Shown here: piece after piece, positions 1 through 5,695 of the stretch
Layout: each line of letters opens with the position of its first letter
Numbering within the stretch: the first letter of the stretch is position 1
Assembly (NCBI GenBank): GCA_023252395.1
Contig: JAJPDY010000074.1
Span: forward strand, 1-6,266
Length of the DNA stretch: 6,266 nt
Source: Nitrososphaera sp.
GTDB lineage: Archaea > Thermoproteota > Nitrososphaeria > Nitrososphaerales > Nitrososphaeraceae
Reading direction: 5' to 3'
Translations under genes and position numbers: made by a program
The notes under the pieces: model-generated
The model's input: only the letters and a program-made list of their open reading frames with translations
The model's database searches: none
What the model was told of the DNA's origin: nothing

Positions 1-1584
1 CTAGAACGATACCTTGGGCTCGTACCTGCCAAAGACAGTGCGCAGCGTGCCGCTTATTTCGCCTAGCGTGCTGTAGCTCTTTACCGCGTTGATGATAAGG
101 GGCATCAGGTTCTCGTCTTTCTCTGCGGCCCTCTGCAATTGCGACAGCGCCTGATCTACCTTTGACTTGTCGCGGCTGCTCTTTAGCTCCTTGAGCCTTG
201 CCACCTGCCGATTCTCTATCTCCTGGTCTATCCTGTTGAGCTTTGGCTCGACGTCGTGGGCGTCCTGGTACTTGTTGACGCCTACAATGACGCGCTTGTT
301 CTCGTCTATCTCCTTCTTTAGCTGGTAAGCGTTGTTCCTGATCTCTTCTTGGAAGAATCCCTTTTCTACTGCAACCAGCGCGCCTCCCATCCTATCTATC
401 TTTTTCAAATACTTGTTCACTTCTTCCTCTATCCTGTTTGTCAGGTATTCGACATAGTGTGAGCCGGCCATCGGGTCGACTGTCTTGGTCACGCCTGTTT
501 CGCTTGCGATTATCTGTTGCGTCCTCAGTGCGACCTTGACAGATTCTTCTGTCGGGAGCGCCAGCGCCTCGTCACGCGAGTTTGTATGGAGTGACTGGCA
601 TCCGCCAAGCACTGCCGCCAGCGCTTCAGTGGTGACTCGCACGATGTTGTTGTCTACTTGCTGCGCTGTGAGCGACTCGCCGGACGTCTGCACGTGGAAG
701 CGCAGGTGCATCGACTTTGGGCTTTTTGCGTGGAACCTCTCTTTCATTATCTTTGCATATATCCGCCTTGCAGCCCTGAACTTGGCAACCTCTTCAAAGA
801 ACTCCATGGTGCAGCAGAAAAAGAACGAAAGCCTTGGCGCAAAGTCGTCGACCTTCAATCCTCTTGCGGTGCAAGTTTCGATGTATTCAATCGCGTTTGC
901 AAACGTGAACGCCAGCTCTTGCACGGCGTTGCACCCAGCTTCGCGCATGTGGTAGCCGGAGATGCTGACTGGGTACCACTGCGGCACTTTTTTAGAGCAA
1001 TATTCGATCATGTCGCCAATGATTCGCATCGACGGTTTTGGAGGATAGATGTAGGTGTTTCTGGCAATGTATTCCTTCAGAATATCATTCTGGGTTGTGC
1101 CCCTGAGTTGGTCAGGCGACACGCCCTGCGACTCTGCAACCGTGATGTAAAGCGACAATAGAGTAGACGCAGTAGAGTTGATTGTCATCGAGGTGCTGAC
1201 CTTGTCAAGGGGAATGCCATTGAAACAGGTCATCATGTCCTTTATCGAGCTGATGGCAACTCCTGTCCTGCCTACTTCGCCTTCCGACTGCGGATCGTCA
1301 GAGTCTCTGCCTGTCTGGGTTGGCAGGTCAAACGCTAATGATAATCCGGTCTGGCCGTGGTCAAGCAAGAACTTGAAGCGCTTGTTTGTTTCTTCCGCGC
1401 TGCCAAAGCCGCTGTACTGGCGCATCGTCCAGACGCGCTCGCGGTACATTTCTGGGTAGAGCCCGCGCGTAAACGGGTACTTGCCGGGTTCTTCTTCGCG
1501 GCTGCTGTACTTTGCCAAATCCTTCTTTGAATACGCGCGCTTTACCGGGATGTTAGAATCGGTCTTGAAATTCTCTGTCCCCAT
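1..1584 (-). CDS. mcmA1: Methylmalonyl-CoA mutase, large (catalytic) subunit
   Basis: Catalyses the coenzyme-B12-dependent rearrangement of (R)-methylmalonyl-CoA to succinyl-CoA. In thaumarchaea this step belongs to the hydroxypropionate/hydroxybutyrate CO2-fixation cycle. The 527-aa protein matches the TIM-barrel half of bacterial mutases throughout. By comparison with the Propionibacterium enzyme as I recall it, Y57 (RQYSGF) and R175 (ARNTYIYPP) match the substrate-specificity pair Tyr89/Arg207, and Y211-H212 (SGYHM) match Tyr243/His244; isobutyryl-CoA mutases have Phe and Gln at the first pair. The protein stops seven residues after VFGRY, just where the fused enzymes continue into the linker and B12 domain; that domain is encoded separately at 2837-3259. 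I chose ATG at 1584 because AGGTGAT, a perfect archaeal SD, sits 4 nt upstream. A GTG at 1593 would add three residues and overlap the meaB stop. The stop codon is at the very edge of the window, so the gene is complete. Confidence 0.95.
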   Translation of the reverse strand: MGTENFKTDSNIPVKRAYSKKDLAKYSSREEEPGKYPFTRGLYPEMYRERVWTMRQYSGFGSAEETNKRFKFLLDHGQTGLSLAFDLPTQTGRDSDDPQSEGEVGRTGVAISSIKDMMTCFNGIPLDKVSTSMTINSTASTLLSLYITVAESQGVSPDQLRGTTQNDILKEYIARNTYIYPPKPSMRIIGDMIEYCSKKVPQWYPVSISGYHMREAGCNAVQELAFTFANAIEYIETCTARGLKVDDFAPRLSFFFCCTMEFFEEVAKFRAARRIYAKIMKERFHAKSPKSMHLRFHVQTSGESLTAQQVDNNIVRVTTEALAAVLGGCQSLHTNSRDEALALPTEESVKVALRTQQIIASETGVTKTVDPMAGSHYVEYLTNRIEEEVNKYLKKIDRMGGALVAVEKGFFQEEIRNNAYQLKKEIDENKRVIVGVNKYQDAHDVEPKLNRIDQEIENRQVARLKELKSSRDKSKVDQALSQLQRAAEKDENLMPLIINAVKSYSTLGEISGTLRTVFGRYEPKVSF

Positions 1585-1588
1585 TGCA

Positions 1589-1595
1589 ATCACCT
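1589..1595 (-). promoter_or_regulatory. Shine-Dalgarno site of mcmA1, spanning the meaB stop codon
   Basis: The minus strand reads AGGTGAT, then TGCA, then ATG. All seven bases match the expected archaeal anti-SD (16S end ATCACCTCC). The same bases contain the last sense codon (AGG) and the stop (TGA) of meaB, so a ribosome ending meaB is already sitting on the mcmA1 ribosome-binding site. This decides the mcmA1 start and implies translational coupling. Confidence 0.75.
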
Positions 1596-2516
1596 AGAGA
1601 ACAGCTCTTTGGCAAGCTGGTCTGCGGCCATGTACGGGTCGATCTCTTTCTTTGCAAGTTTATCGATAAATTCTGAATACCTCTTGTCCCCGGCAAGCAT
1701 GGAAGAAACCTTTTCCTCGACTATATTTAAAACCATGTCCTTCAACTCGTCCTCTAGCATCTTTCTTTCGCGTTCTTTATAATTAATGCTTTTTTCCTTT
1801 AGGAATTTATCAATATTCTTTGCTAGTTCCTTTATTCCCCTGCCTGTCTTTGTAGACGCCCTGAGCACGGCCGGCTTTCTCTCAGTGTCACCTATCAGGT
1901 CAAGTATAGTCTGGTACAGCGCATTTGCGCCTTCCAAGTCTGACTTGTTGACCACATACATGTCGCCTATCTCGGTCAGCCCTGCTTTCACCGCCTGCAC
2001 GTTGTCGCCAGTGTGCGGCGTAAATAACACGACTGTCATGTTGACCACCCTTGATATCTCTACTTCAAGCTGGCCTGCTCCAACGCTTTCAACAAGCACT
2101 AGGTTGTAGCCGGCGGCATCAAGGATCCTGATGGCGTTTCGCAACGACTTTGAAACTCCACCTACTGCCCCCCTTGACGCCATGCTCCTCATGAACACCT
2201 TGTCGTCGTCAAGGCTCCCCTGCATCCTGACCCTGTCGCCAAGTATCGCGCCGCCCGTGATGGGGCTGGTCGGGTCAACTGCGAGTACTGCGACTTTGTA
2301 GCCAAGGGCCTGGCACTCTGGTATCAGCTTGCCAATAAGCGAGCTCTTGCCTGCGCCGCCGGGGCCGGTAAAGCCTACTGTCTTGGCACTGCCAGTCTTG
2401 CTGAAAATCTGTTTTATTATCTCTCTAGACTCGGGCTCGTCGTTGTCAACAATGGAAATAGCCCTTGCAAGTGCGCGCCTCTCGCCTGCGAGCAGGCCCT
2501 TTACTATGGGAAGCAC
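1590..2516 (-). CDS. meaB: MeaB/ArgK-type G-protein chaperone of methylmalonyl-CoA mutase
   Basis: A SIMIBI-class GTPase that, in characterised relatives (MeaB, human MMAA), gates adenosylcobalamin loading onto methylmalonyl-CoA mutase and protects the enzyme from inactivation. The 308-aa length is close to family size. Visible motifs are the P-loop GPGGAGKSSL (51-60), DPTSP (81-85), the DRVRM segment (94-98), ESVGAGQLE (143-151, usually ETVGVGQSE), the base-recognition motif NKSD (190-193) and AST (220-222). The C-terminal third is helical and charged, like the dimerisation arm. The old name ArgK (arginine transport kinase) is misleading; the mutase neighbour settles the role. GTG at 2516 is the only usable start, since the frame is closed by TAA upstream and the N-terminus (LLAGERRALARAIS) matches the family. 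There is no SD, but a TATA box is centred about 27 nt upstream, so the mRNA is probably leaderless. The stop codon lies in the mcmA1 SD. Confidence 0.93.
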   Translation of the reverse strand: MLPIVKGLLAGERRALARAISIVDNDEPESREIIKQIFSKTGSAKTVGFTGPGGAGKSSLIGKLIPECQALGYKVAVLAVDPTSPITGGAILGDRVRMQGSLDDDKVFMRSMASRGAVGGVSKSLRNAIRILDAAGYNLVLVESVGAGQLEVEISRVVNMTVVLFTPHTGDNVQAVKAGLTEIGDMYVVNKSDLEGANALYQTILDLIGDTERKPAVLRASTKTGRGIKELAKNIDKFLKEKSINYKERERKMLEDELKDMVLNIVEEKVSSMLAGDKRYSEFIDKLAKKEIDPYMAADQLAKELFSR

Positions 2517-2539
2517 AGGTCCGGTGTTGCATCGCGTAC

Positions 2540-2547
2540 AATATTAA
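2540..2547 (-). promoter_or_regulatory. TATA box, meaB-mcmA1 promoter
   Basis: TTAATATT on the minus strand is centred about 27 nt before the GTG of meaB, which places the expected start of transcription at or within a base or two of the start codon. No SD precedes the GTG, which fits a leaderless mRNA. It lies in the 48-bp gap after the small 54-aa ORF, so meaB-mcmA1 could be transcribed alone or with that ORF. Confidence 0.5.
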
Positions 2548-2564
2548 CGAATTCTTGTGTGTGC

Positions 2565-2729
2565 TTATTCTTGGAGAGACTCGGAAATAATGTTGGCAAG
2601 CTTTTCCTTGCCCTCGCTGCGGTATCTGTTTACCTCATTGAGCAACTGCTCTCTCAACTGCATGTACAGGTCGACCTGCTCCTTCACGGTCCTTGTCTGC
2701 ACCTCTTCCACCTCAGAAGACGAGGTCAT
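2565..2729 (-). CDS. Small acidic helical protein of unknown function (54 aa)
   Basis: Begins MTSSSEVEEV and ends IISESLQE, followed by TAA. I do not recognise a family. It is rich in Glu, Gln, Lys, Arg and Leu with almost no Gly or Pro after residue 5, so it should be largely alpha-helical, possibly a coiled coil; there is no Cys, signal peptide or membrane segment. Support for a real gene: third codon positions are mostly G or C as in neighbouring genes; a TATA box centred at 2756 lies 27 nt before the ATG, the spacing seen at other starts here; and it otherwise fills an unexplained gap between the mutase subunit genes. It points the same way as meaB and mcmA1, with 48 bp between. Position suggests a mutase-related accessory role, which is inference. 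The overlapping plus-strand frames run through two divergent promoters and look like shadows. Confidence 0.65.
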   Translation of the reverse strand: MTSSSEVEEVQTRTVKEQVDLYMQLREQLLNEVNRYRSEGKEKLANIISESLQE

Positions 2730-2752
2730 GGAGTATTATATGGTGCATTTTG

Positions 2753-2759
2753 TATTTAT
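2753..2759 (-). promoter_or_regulatory. TATA box, promoter of the 54-aa gene
   Basis: ATAAATA on the minus strand is centred 27 nt before the ATG at 2729, so the transcript would begin at the start codon. Directly upstream is TGAAGT (2766-2761), repeated in the opposite orientation in the divergent mcmA2 promoter. Confidence 0.5.
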
Positions 2760-2760
2760 G

Positions 2761-2795
2761 ACTTCACAGGGAGCGTTACTAGTCACGTCTGAAGT
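2761..2795. repeat. Inverted repeat ACTTCA/TGAAGT between divergent mutase promoters
   Basis: ACTTCA at 2761-2766 and TGAAGT at 2790-2795 are exact reverse complements, 29 bp centre to centre. Each arm sits one or two bases before a TATA box facing outward: TGAAGTC-ATAAATA on the minus strand and TGAAGTGA-ATAAATA on the plus strand. Arms in this place could be part of the BRE (transcription factor B site) or a shared regulator site that coordinates the two mutase transcription units. A six-base arm alone could arise by chance; the matched position at both promoters is the stronger point. Confidence 0.4.
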
Positions 2796-2797
2796 GA

Positions 2798-2807
2798 ATA
2801 AATATTT
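2798..2807 (+). promoter_or_regulatory. TATA box, mcmA2 promoter
   Basis: The AT-rich run ATAAATATTT lies about 24-33 nt before GTG 2831 and 30-39 nt before ATG 2837. Transcription should therefore begin around 2828-2831, giving either a leaderless GTG start or a leader of only 6-9 nt before the ATG. No SD is present upstream of either codon. Confidence 0.5.
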
Positions 2808-2836
2808 TAAGCGGAAAGGCCAATCCTCCAGTGGTA

Positions 2837-3259
2837 ATGTCGGCGCAGCAACAACAGCAAAAGCCAGTACGCGTCCTTGTGTCCAAGCTTGGCCTTGACG
2901 GCCACGACAGGGGAGCCCTCGTGATATGCAGGGCATTCCGCGATGCAGGCATGGAGGTCATTTACTCGGGCTTGTTCTGCACTCCCGAGCAGGTCGCAAG
3001 CATGGCGATAGACGAGGACGTCAACGTGGTGGCGATGAGCCTGCTAAACGGCGCTCATCTGACGCTGTTTCCAAAAGTGGCGCGCCTGCTCAAGGAAAAG
3101 GGCGCCGGCGACATACTGCTTGTGGGCGGTGGCATCATCCCTGAGAGCGACAGAAAAGAGCTGGAAAAGCAGGGCGTGACTGGAAACTTTGGCCCCGGCA
3201 CACCATTGCCTGTGATAATAAAGCACATCATGGAAAATGTGAAAAAGCCGGCCAGATAA
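2837..3259 (+). CDS. mcmA2: Methylmalonyl-CoA mutase, small (cobalamin-binding) subunit
   Basis: This 140-aa protein is the Rossmann-like B12-binding half of the mutase and must pair with the catalytic subunit encoded at 1-1584. Motif DGHDRG (21-26) contains the DxHxxG signature, with H23 as the lower axial ligand to cobalt (base-off/His-on binding). MSLLNGAH (67-74) and LLVGGGIIPE (94-103) are the other two cobalamin-tail segments, and FGPGT (118-122) matches the conserved PGT near the C-terminus. A Gln run lies at residues 4-8. It lines up with the fused bacterial enzyme from the B12 domain start to the end, so nothing is missing. I chose ATG 2837; GTG 2831 adds two residues and fits the TATA spacing slightly better for a leaderless start. 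It is divergent from the other mutase genes and ends 17 bp from convergent ilvC. Confidence 0.94.
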   Translation: MSAQQQQQKPVRVLVSKLGLDGHDRGALVICRAFRDAGMEVIYSGLFCTPEQVASMAIDEDVNVVAMSLLNGAHLTLFPKVARLLKEKGAGDILLVGGGIIPESDRKELEKQGVTGNFGPGTPLPVIIKHIMENVKKPAR

Positions 3260-3278
3260 GGCTGGGCGTTTTAAGCCT
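3259..3278. terminator. Possible small terminator between convergent mcmA2 and ilvC
   Basis: AGGCT (3259-3263) and AGCCT (3274-3278) can form a 5-bp stem with a 10-nt loop carrying TTTT (3269-3272). It fills the 17-bp gap between the two convergent stop codons. Archaeal termination relies mostly on T-rich stretches, and only four T are present, so this is weak. Confidence 0.25.
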
Positions 3279-4281
3279 AGACTTCGGGGGCGTCGGGCCA
3301 CATCATCCTGCGCATTTCCTTGCCCACCTTTTCCACCTGGTGGTTCTCTATTTCCTTCATGTAGCGCGCAAACGAGTTCTTGCCCTCCTTCTTGTACTTG
3401 CTGACCCACTCTTCAGCAAACTCGCCTGACTGGATCTCCTTGAGCGCCTCTTGCATCTTTTTCTTGGCCTCCTTGTCTATTACGCGCGGCCCGCGTGTGA
3501 GCCCTCCGTACCTCGCGGTTTCGCTCACGCGGTTGTACATGCCCGTTATGCCATATTTCTGGATCAAATCAACTATCAGTTTCAGCTCGTGCAGGACCTC
3601 AAAGTACGCGACTTCGGGCTGGTAACCTGCCTCGACAAGCGTTTCAAAGGCGTTCATTACCATCGCGTGAGCCCCTCCGCAAAGGTCCACTTGCTCGCCA
3701 AACCAGTCAGTCTCTACTTCTTCCTTAAAGTTTGTCTGGAGCACCCCCGGCCTTGTGCTTCCGATGCCCTTTGCCATCGCAAGGACCCTATCTAATGCCT
3801 TGCCGGAATGATCCTGGTAAACTGCAACAAGCGACGGCGTGCCAAAGCCTTCCTGGTACAATTCGCGGACTCGCTGGCCCGGCCCCTTTGGCGCGACCAT
3901 GATAACGTCAACGTTCTTTGGTGGGACTATCCACTTCCAGTGAATTGCCGCGCCGTGTGAAAAGCTGAGCGCCTTGCCTTCGGTGACGTGTTTTGCAATG
4001 TCTTTTTTGTACGTGTCAGCCTGCTCCATGTCTGGGATAAGGATATGAATAATATCTGCAGCCTTTGCAGCTTCTGAAACTTCCATGACCTTGTGGCCAT
4101 CAGCTTCGGCCTGCTTCCAGGTCTTGCCGCCTTTTCTCAGGCCCACAATGACGTTTAGGCCAGAGTCTTTCATGTTGGACGCCTGAGCGCGCCCCTGAAT
4201 GCCATAACCAATAACTGCTATCGTCTGGTTCTTGAGCGGATTCAATGACACCTGTTTGTCAAGCCACTTTTTAGCGGGCAT
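3277..4281 (-). CDS. ilvC: Ketol-acid reductoisomerase (class I)
   Basis: Second common step of valine, leucine and isoleucine synthesis: Mg2+-dependent alkyl migration plus NAD(P)H reduction of acetolactate or acetohydroxybutyrate. At 334 aa it has the short class I length. The N-terminal Rossmann domain shows GYGIQGRAQA (25-34) and the cofactor loop GLRKGGKTW (47-55). Conserved active-site features are SFSHG (H109), APKGPG (K132), DWFGEQ (D192 and E196, metal ligands), YFEVLHE (E228 and E232) and RVSETARYG (S253). The C-terminal knotted helical domain is complete. ATG at 4281 has no SD, but a TATA box is centred 26 nt upstream, so it is probably leaderless and transcribed separately from the operon that ends 45 bp before it. 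No other ilv or leu gene is in the window. Confidence 0.96.
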   Translation of the reverse strand: MPAKKWLDKQVSLNPLKNQTIAVIGYGIQGRAQASNMKDSGLNVIVGLRKGGKTWKQAEADGHKVMEVSEAAKAADIIHILIPDMEQADTYKKDIAKHVTEGKALSFSHGAAIHWKWIVPPKNVDVIMVAPKGPGQRVRELYQEGFGTPSLVAVYQDHSGKALDRVLAMAKGIGSTRPGVLQTNFKEEVETDWFGEQVDLCGGAHAMVMNAFETLVEAGYQPEVAYFEVLHELKLIVDLIQKYGITGMYNRVSETARYGGLTRGPRVIDKEAKKKMQEALKEIQSGEFAEEWVSKYKKEGKNSFARYMKEIENHQVEKVGKEMRRMMWPDAPEV

Positions 4282-4302
4282 GAATGTCTCTCGCTGGCAG
4301 GC

Positions 4303-4311
4303 ATTATATTA
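4303..4311 (-). promoter_or_regulatory. TATA box, ilvC promoter
   Basis: TAATATAAT on the minus strand is centred 26 nt before the ATG of ilvC, the exact distance from an archaeal TATA box to the transcription start. This implies a leaderless mRNA and separates ilvC from the upstream HxlR operon. Confidence 0.55.
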
Positions 4312-4326
4312 TTCTACTGATGGCCG

Positions 4327-4659
4327 CTAATTCGTAATCAGGTATATTGAATGGCGGCCGGCATGCCACTTCGCAAATTCTGCCAATATGTTTTCCAGTT
4401 CTCTTGCGCTGTCAGTCAGGCGGTATTCAACTCTTGGCGGCATTGTGCCATAGATCTTTTTCGTGACCAATCCTTCGCGCTCTAGCTCGAGCAACCTTTC
4501 TGACAGCATGGTGCCGCTGATGTCAAGCGACCTCTTGAGCTCGCTAAAACGCGTGGCTTCTCTTGAGCCCATGATGCCCAAGAGCTGCAAAGTCCACCTC
4601 TTGCCAAGCATATTCAAAATGCCTGCAATCCTGCCAAGCTCTTGATTATTGTCAGACAT
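4327..4659 (-). CDS. HxlR-family winged-helix transcriptional regulator
   Basis: A 110-aa DNA-binding protein of the HxlR branch of the MarR-like winged helix group; such proteins act as dimers and usually regulate neighbouring genes. Features: GKRWTLQLLGIM (19-30, the family's GGKWTLLIL helix), RFSELKRSL (37-45), the recognition helix around residues 49-60 (SGTMLSERLLELE) leading into EGLV, and the wing PPRVEYRLTD (74-83). The family often has a CP dipeptide near the N-terminus and several members sense thiol stress or aldehydes through Cys; this protein has no cysteine at all, so its signal must be different or come through a partner. It is the last gene of the five-gene operon; its ATG overlaps the end of the zinc-ribbon gene by 8 nt, with only a distant GAGG (12-nt spacer), so translation is probably coupled. 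Confidence 0.88.
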   Translation of the reverse strand: MSDNNQELGRIAGILNMLGKRWTLQLLGIMGSREATRFSELKRSLDISGTMLSERLLELEREGLVTKKIYGTMPPRVEYRLTDSARELENILAEFAKWHAGRHSIYLITN

Positions 4660-4864
4660 TTGGGTGCGTTTCCTCTTGCCAGCATTGCAGGCAATAGTCT
4701 CCTGTCACCTGAAATATCTCTGCCTTTTTCAAGCATGAATTGCAATACGTCACTTCATTCTGGCTTCCTTTTTCATGCCGGTATGTTGCAGGATGGGATG
4801 ATAAATCGACTGGCTGCTGCAAAATCTGGTCACAGCTGCCCGACGAATCGGGTTCCCGATTCAT
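4652..4864 (-). CDS. Small zinc-ribbon-like protein with two CxxC motifs
   Basis: A 70-aa protein of no family I can name. Its C-terminal half holds CNSC (41-44) and CLQC (58-61), 13 residues apart, the pattern of a minimal four-cysteine zinc ribbon or rubredoxin-like knuckle; there is a further lone Cys at 11. The N-terminal half is polar and probably disordered. No signal peptide or membrane segment is seen, so it should be cytoplasmic. I chose ATG 4864 because AAGGAG stands 7 nt upstream and the codon forms an ATGA overlap with the stop of the membrane-protein gene. ATG 4885 would add seven residues (MAGRRSK) but has AGGT only 1 nt before it. The next gene, the HxlR regulator, starts inside this one, so the two are made together. 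A role as metal or redox sensor for the cysteine-free regulator is conceivable but is inference. Confidence 0.72.
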   Translation of the reverse strand: MNREPDSSGSCDQILQQPVDLSSHPATYRHEKGSQNEVTYCNSCLKKAEIFQVTGDYCLQCWQEETHPNV

Positions 4865-5310
4865 CTTGCTTCTCCTTCCAGCCATGACCTATTTCGTAAC
4901 GCCAGTACTGCAAGCGCCACTACAGAGATGGTTATTACAATAGTTCCTATTACCGTATGACCGTTATGTGGAAGTCCGAACCCGATGCCGGAAGCTATGT
5001 GAATTTCGTGCGGCGCTGACTTGTAAAAGAGGCCCACTCCAATTACCGCCCCTGCTACAATCAGATACTTCATCGGCACGCCGGCTCTGGCTGCAACTGC
5101 GACTATAATGACAAGGCCAAGGCCGTACAGCAGATCTGCAAAAGGAGTCAACATCGCCAGGCCCGAGTCAATACTAAAGACTCCGCCTAAAACAAGCGCT
5201 ATGCTAAAGAACCCAAGCGCAAATCCTGCTAGGTGGATTGCCAGGCCAGTTATCCCGTACTTGCGTACCTGCCTTGCGATACTACTGGACTGCTCTGACA
5301 ATCCTGTCAA
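4861..5310 (-). CDS. Four-helix integral membrane protein of unknown function
   Basis: This 149-aa protein has four hydrophobic segments at about 20-46, 52-75, 80-96 and 118-138, with short charged ends (KYG before helix 1, RNR after helix 4). Between helices 3 and 4 is the motif HEIHIASGIGFGLPHNGH (101-118), with four His in 18 residues, possibly a metal-binding site at the membrane surface. I do not recognise the family. The start is uncertain: TTG 5310 is the first possible start after an in-frame stop and follows AAGGAGG by 3 nt; TTG 5301 is the alternative. With TTG 5310 the gene overlaps the SRPBCC gene by 29 nt. No ATG or GTG exists before helix 1, so a TTG start seems forced. It is the third gene of the operon. 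Confidence 0.75.
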   Translation of the reverse strand: MTGLSEQSSSIARQVRKYGITGLAIHLAGFALGFFSIALVLGGVFSIDSGLAMLTPFADLLYGLGLVIIVAVAARAGVPMKYLIVAGAVIGVGLFYKSAPHEIHIASGIGFGLPHNGHTVIGTIVITISVVALAVLALRNRSWLEGEAR

Positions 5311-5695
5311 GCGCCTCCTTGGTTCCTTTCATGATCTGGTTTTTCACCTTGCCCCTGAACAGGACAGGAATGCCAACTAGCTCGACATCCCATGCAATAT
5401 CGATCTTGGTTTTGCTGCCGTCGCCTGACAGCGTTATTACTCTTGTCCCCCTCATGGGGCCTTCTGTCATTGTTATTTCAACTGACTCTTTGGGATGAAG
5501 CACCACGGTCTGGCGGCCTCTAGAATCCCTAAAGCCAACAGTAACCTCCCTTTCAATCACGTTGCCGGTCCTGCTGATGTTTCTGACGGTGTTGAGCCCC
5601 GGATAGTACCGGGGTTCGTTGTCCACGTCTGCGATGATGTCCCACACTCTGTCAAGCGGCGCGGGCACTTCTGTGCTGTCGTTAAATGCGACCAT
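5282..5695 (-). CDS. SRPBCC (START-like / polyketide-cyclase-like) domain protein
   Basis: This 137-aa single-domain protein has the SRPBCC helix-grip layout: an initial strand (VAFNDSTEVPAPLDRVWDIIADVDNEPRYYPGL in pattern, residues 2-34), a run of beta strands (47-56, 61-67, 70-77, 83-89, 96-107), and a long C-terminal helix (118-135) that would cover a hydrophobic cavity. Family members bind lipids, polyketides, terpenoids or other hydrophobic ligands, and some are enzymes; the ligand here cannot be read from sequence. I chose ATG 5695 because it forms a TGATG junction with the stop of the PepSY-like gene and matches the usual domain start. A longer frame opening at 5770 would overlap the upstream gene by 76 nt with no family match. 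There is no signal peptide, so it is cytoplasmic. Confidence 0.85.
   Translation of the reverse strand: MVAFNDSTEVPAPLDRVWDIIADVDNEPRYYPGLNTVRNISRTGNVIEREVTVGFRDSRGRQTVVLHPKESVEITMTEGPMRGTRVITLSGDGSKTKIDIAWDVELVGIPVLFRGKVKNQIMKGTKEALDRIVRAVQ

Noticed and set aside
658..1161. Long plus-strand frame opposite mcmA1 (167 aa)
   Set aside because: It is antisense to a clear mutase coding region, has no recognisable motif and begins without promoter or SD; high GC in this gene produces such frames.
2557..2898. Plus-strand frames of 113 and 77 aa across the mutase intergenic region
   Set aside because: They run through two TATA boxes and into mcmA2 in another frame, and their composition is not protein-like. 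The minus-strand 54-aa ORF explains the region better.
3044..3409. Minus-strand 121-aa frame spanning the mcmA2-ilvC junction
   Set aside because: It is a shadow of two well-supported convergent genes and has no family resemblance.
4322..4359. Stem GGCCGC / GCGGCC around the HxlR stop codon as a terminator
   Set aside because: The 6-bp stem has a loop of about 26 nt and no T-tract follows it on the minus strand, so it does not resemble an archaeal terminator.
4865..4885. Seven-residue N-terminal extension of the zinc-ribbon protein from ATG 4885
   Set aside because: Only AGGT with 1-nt spacing precedes it, whereas ATG 4864 has AAGGAG at 7 nt and an ATGA stop-start overlap.
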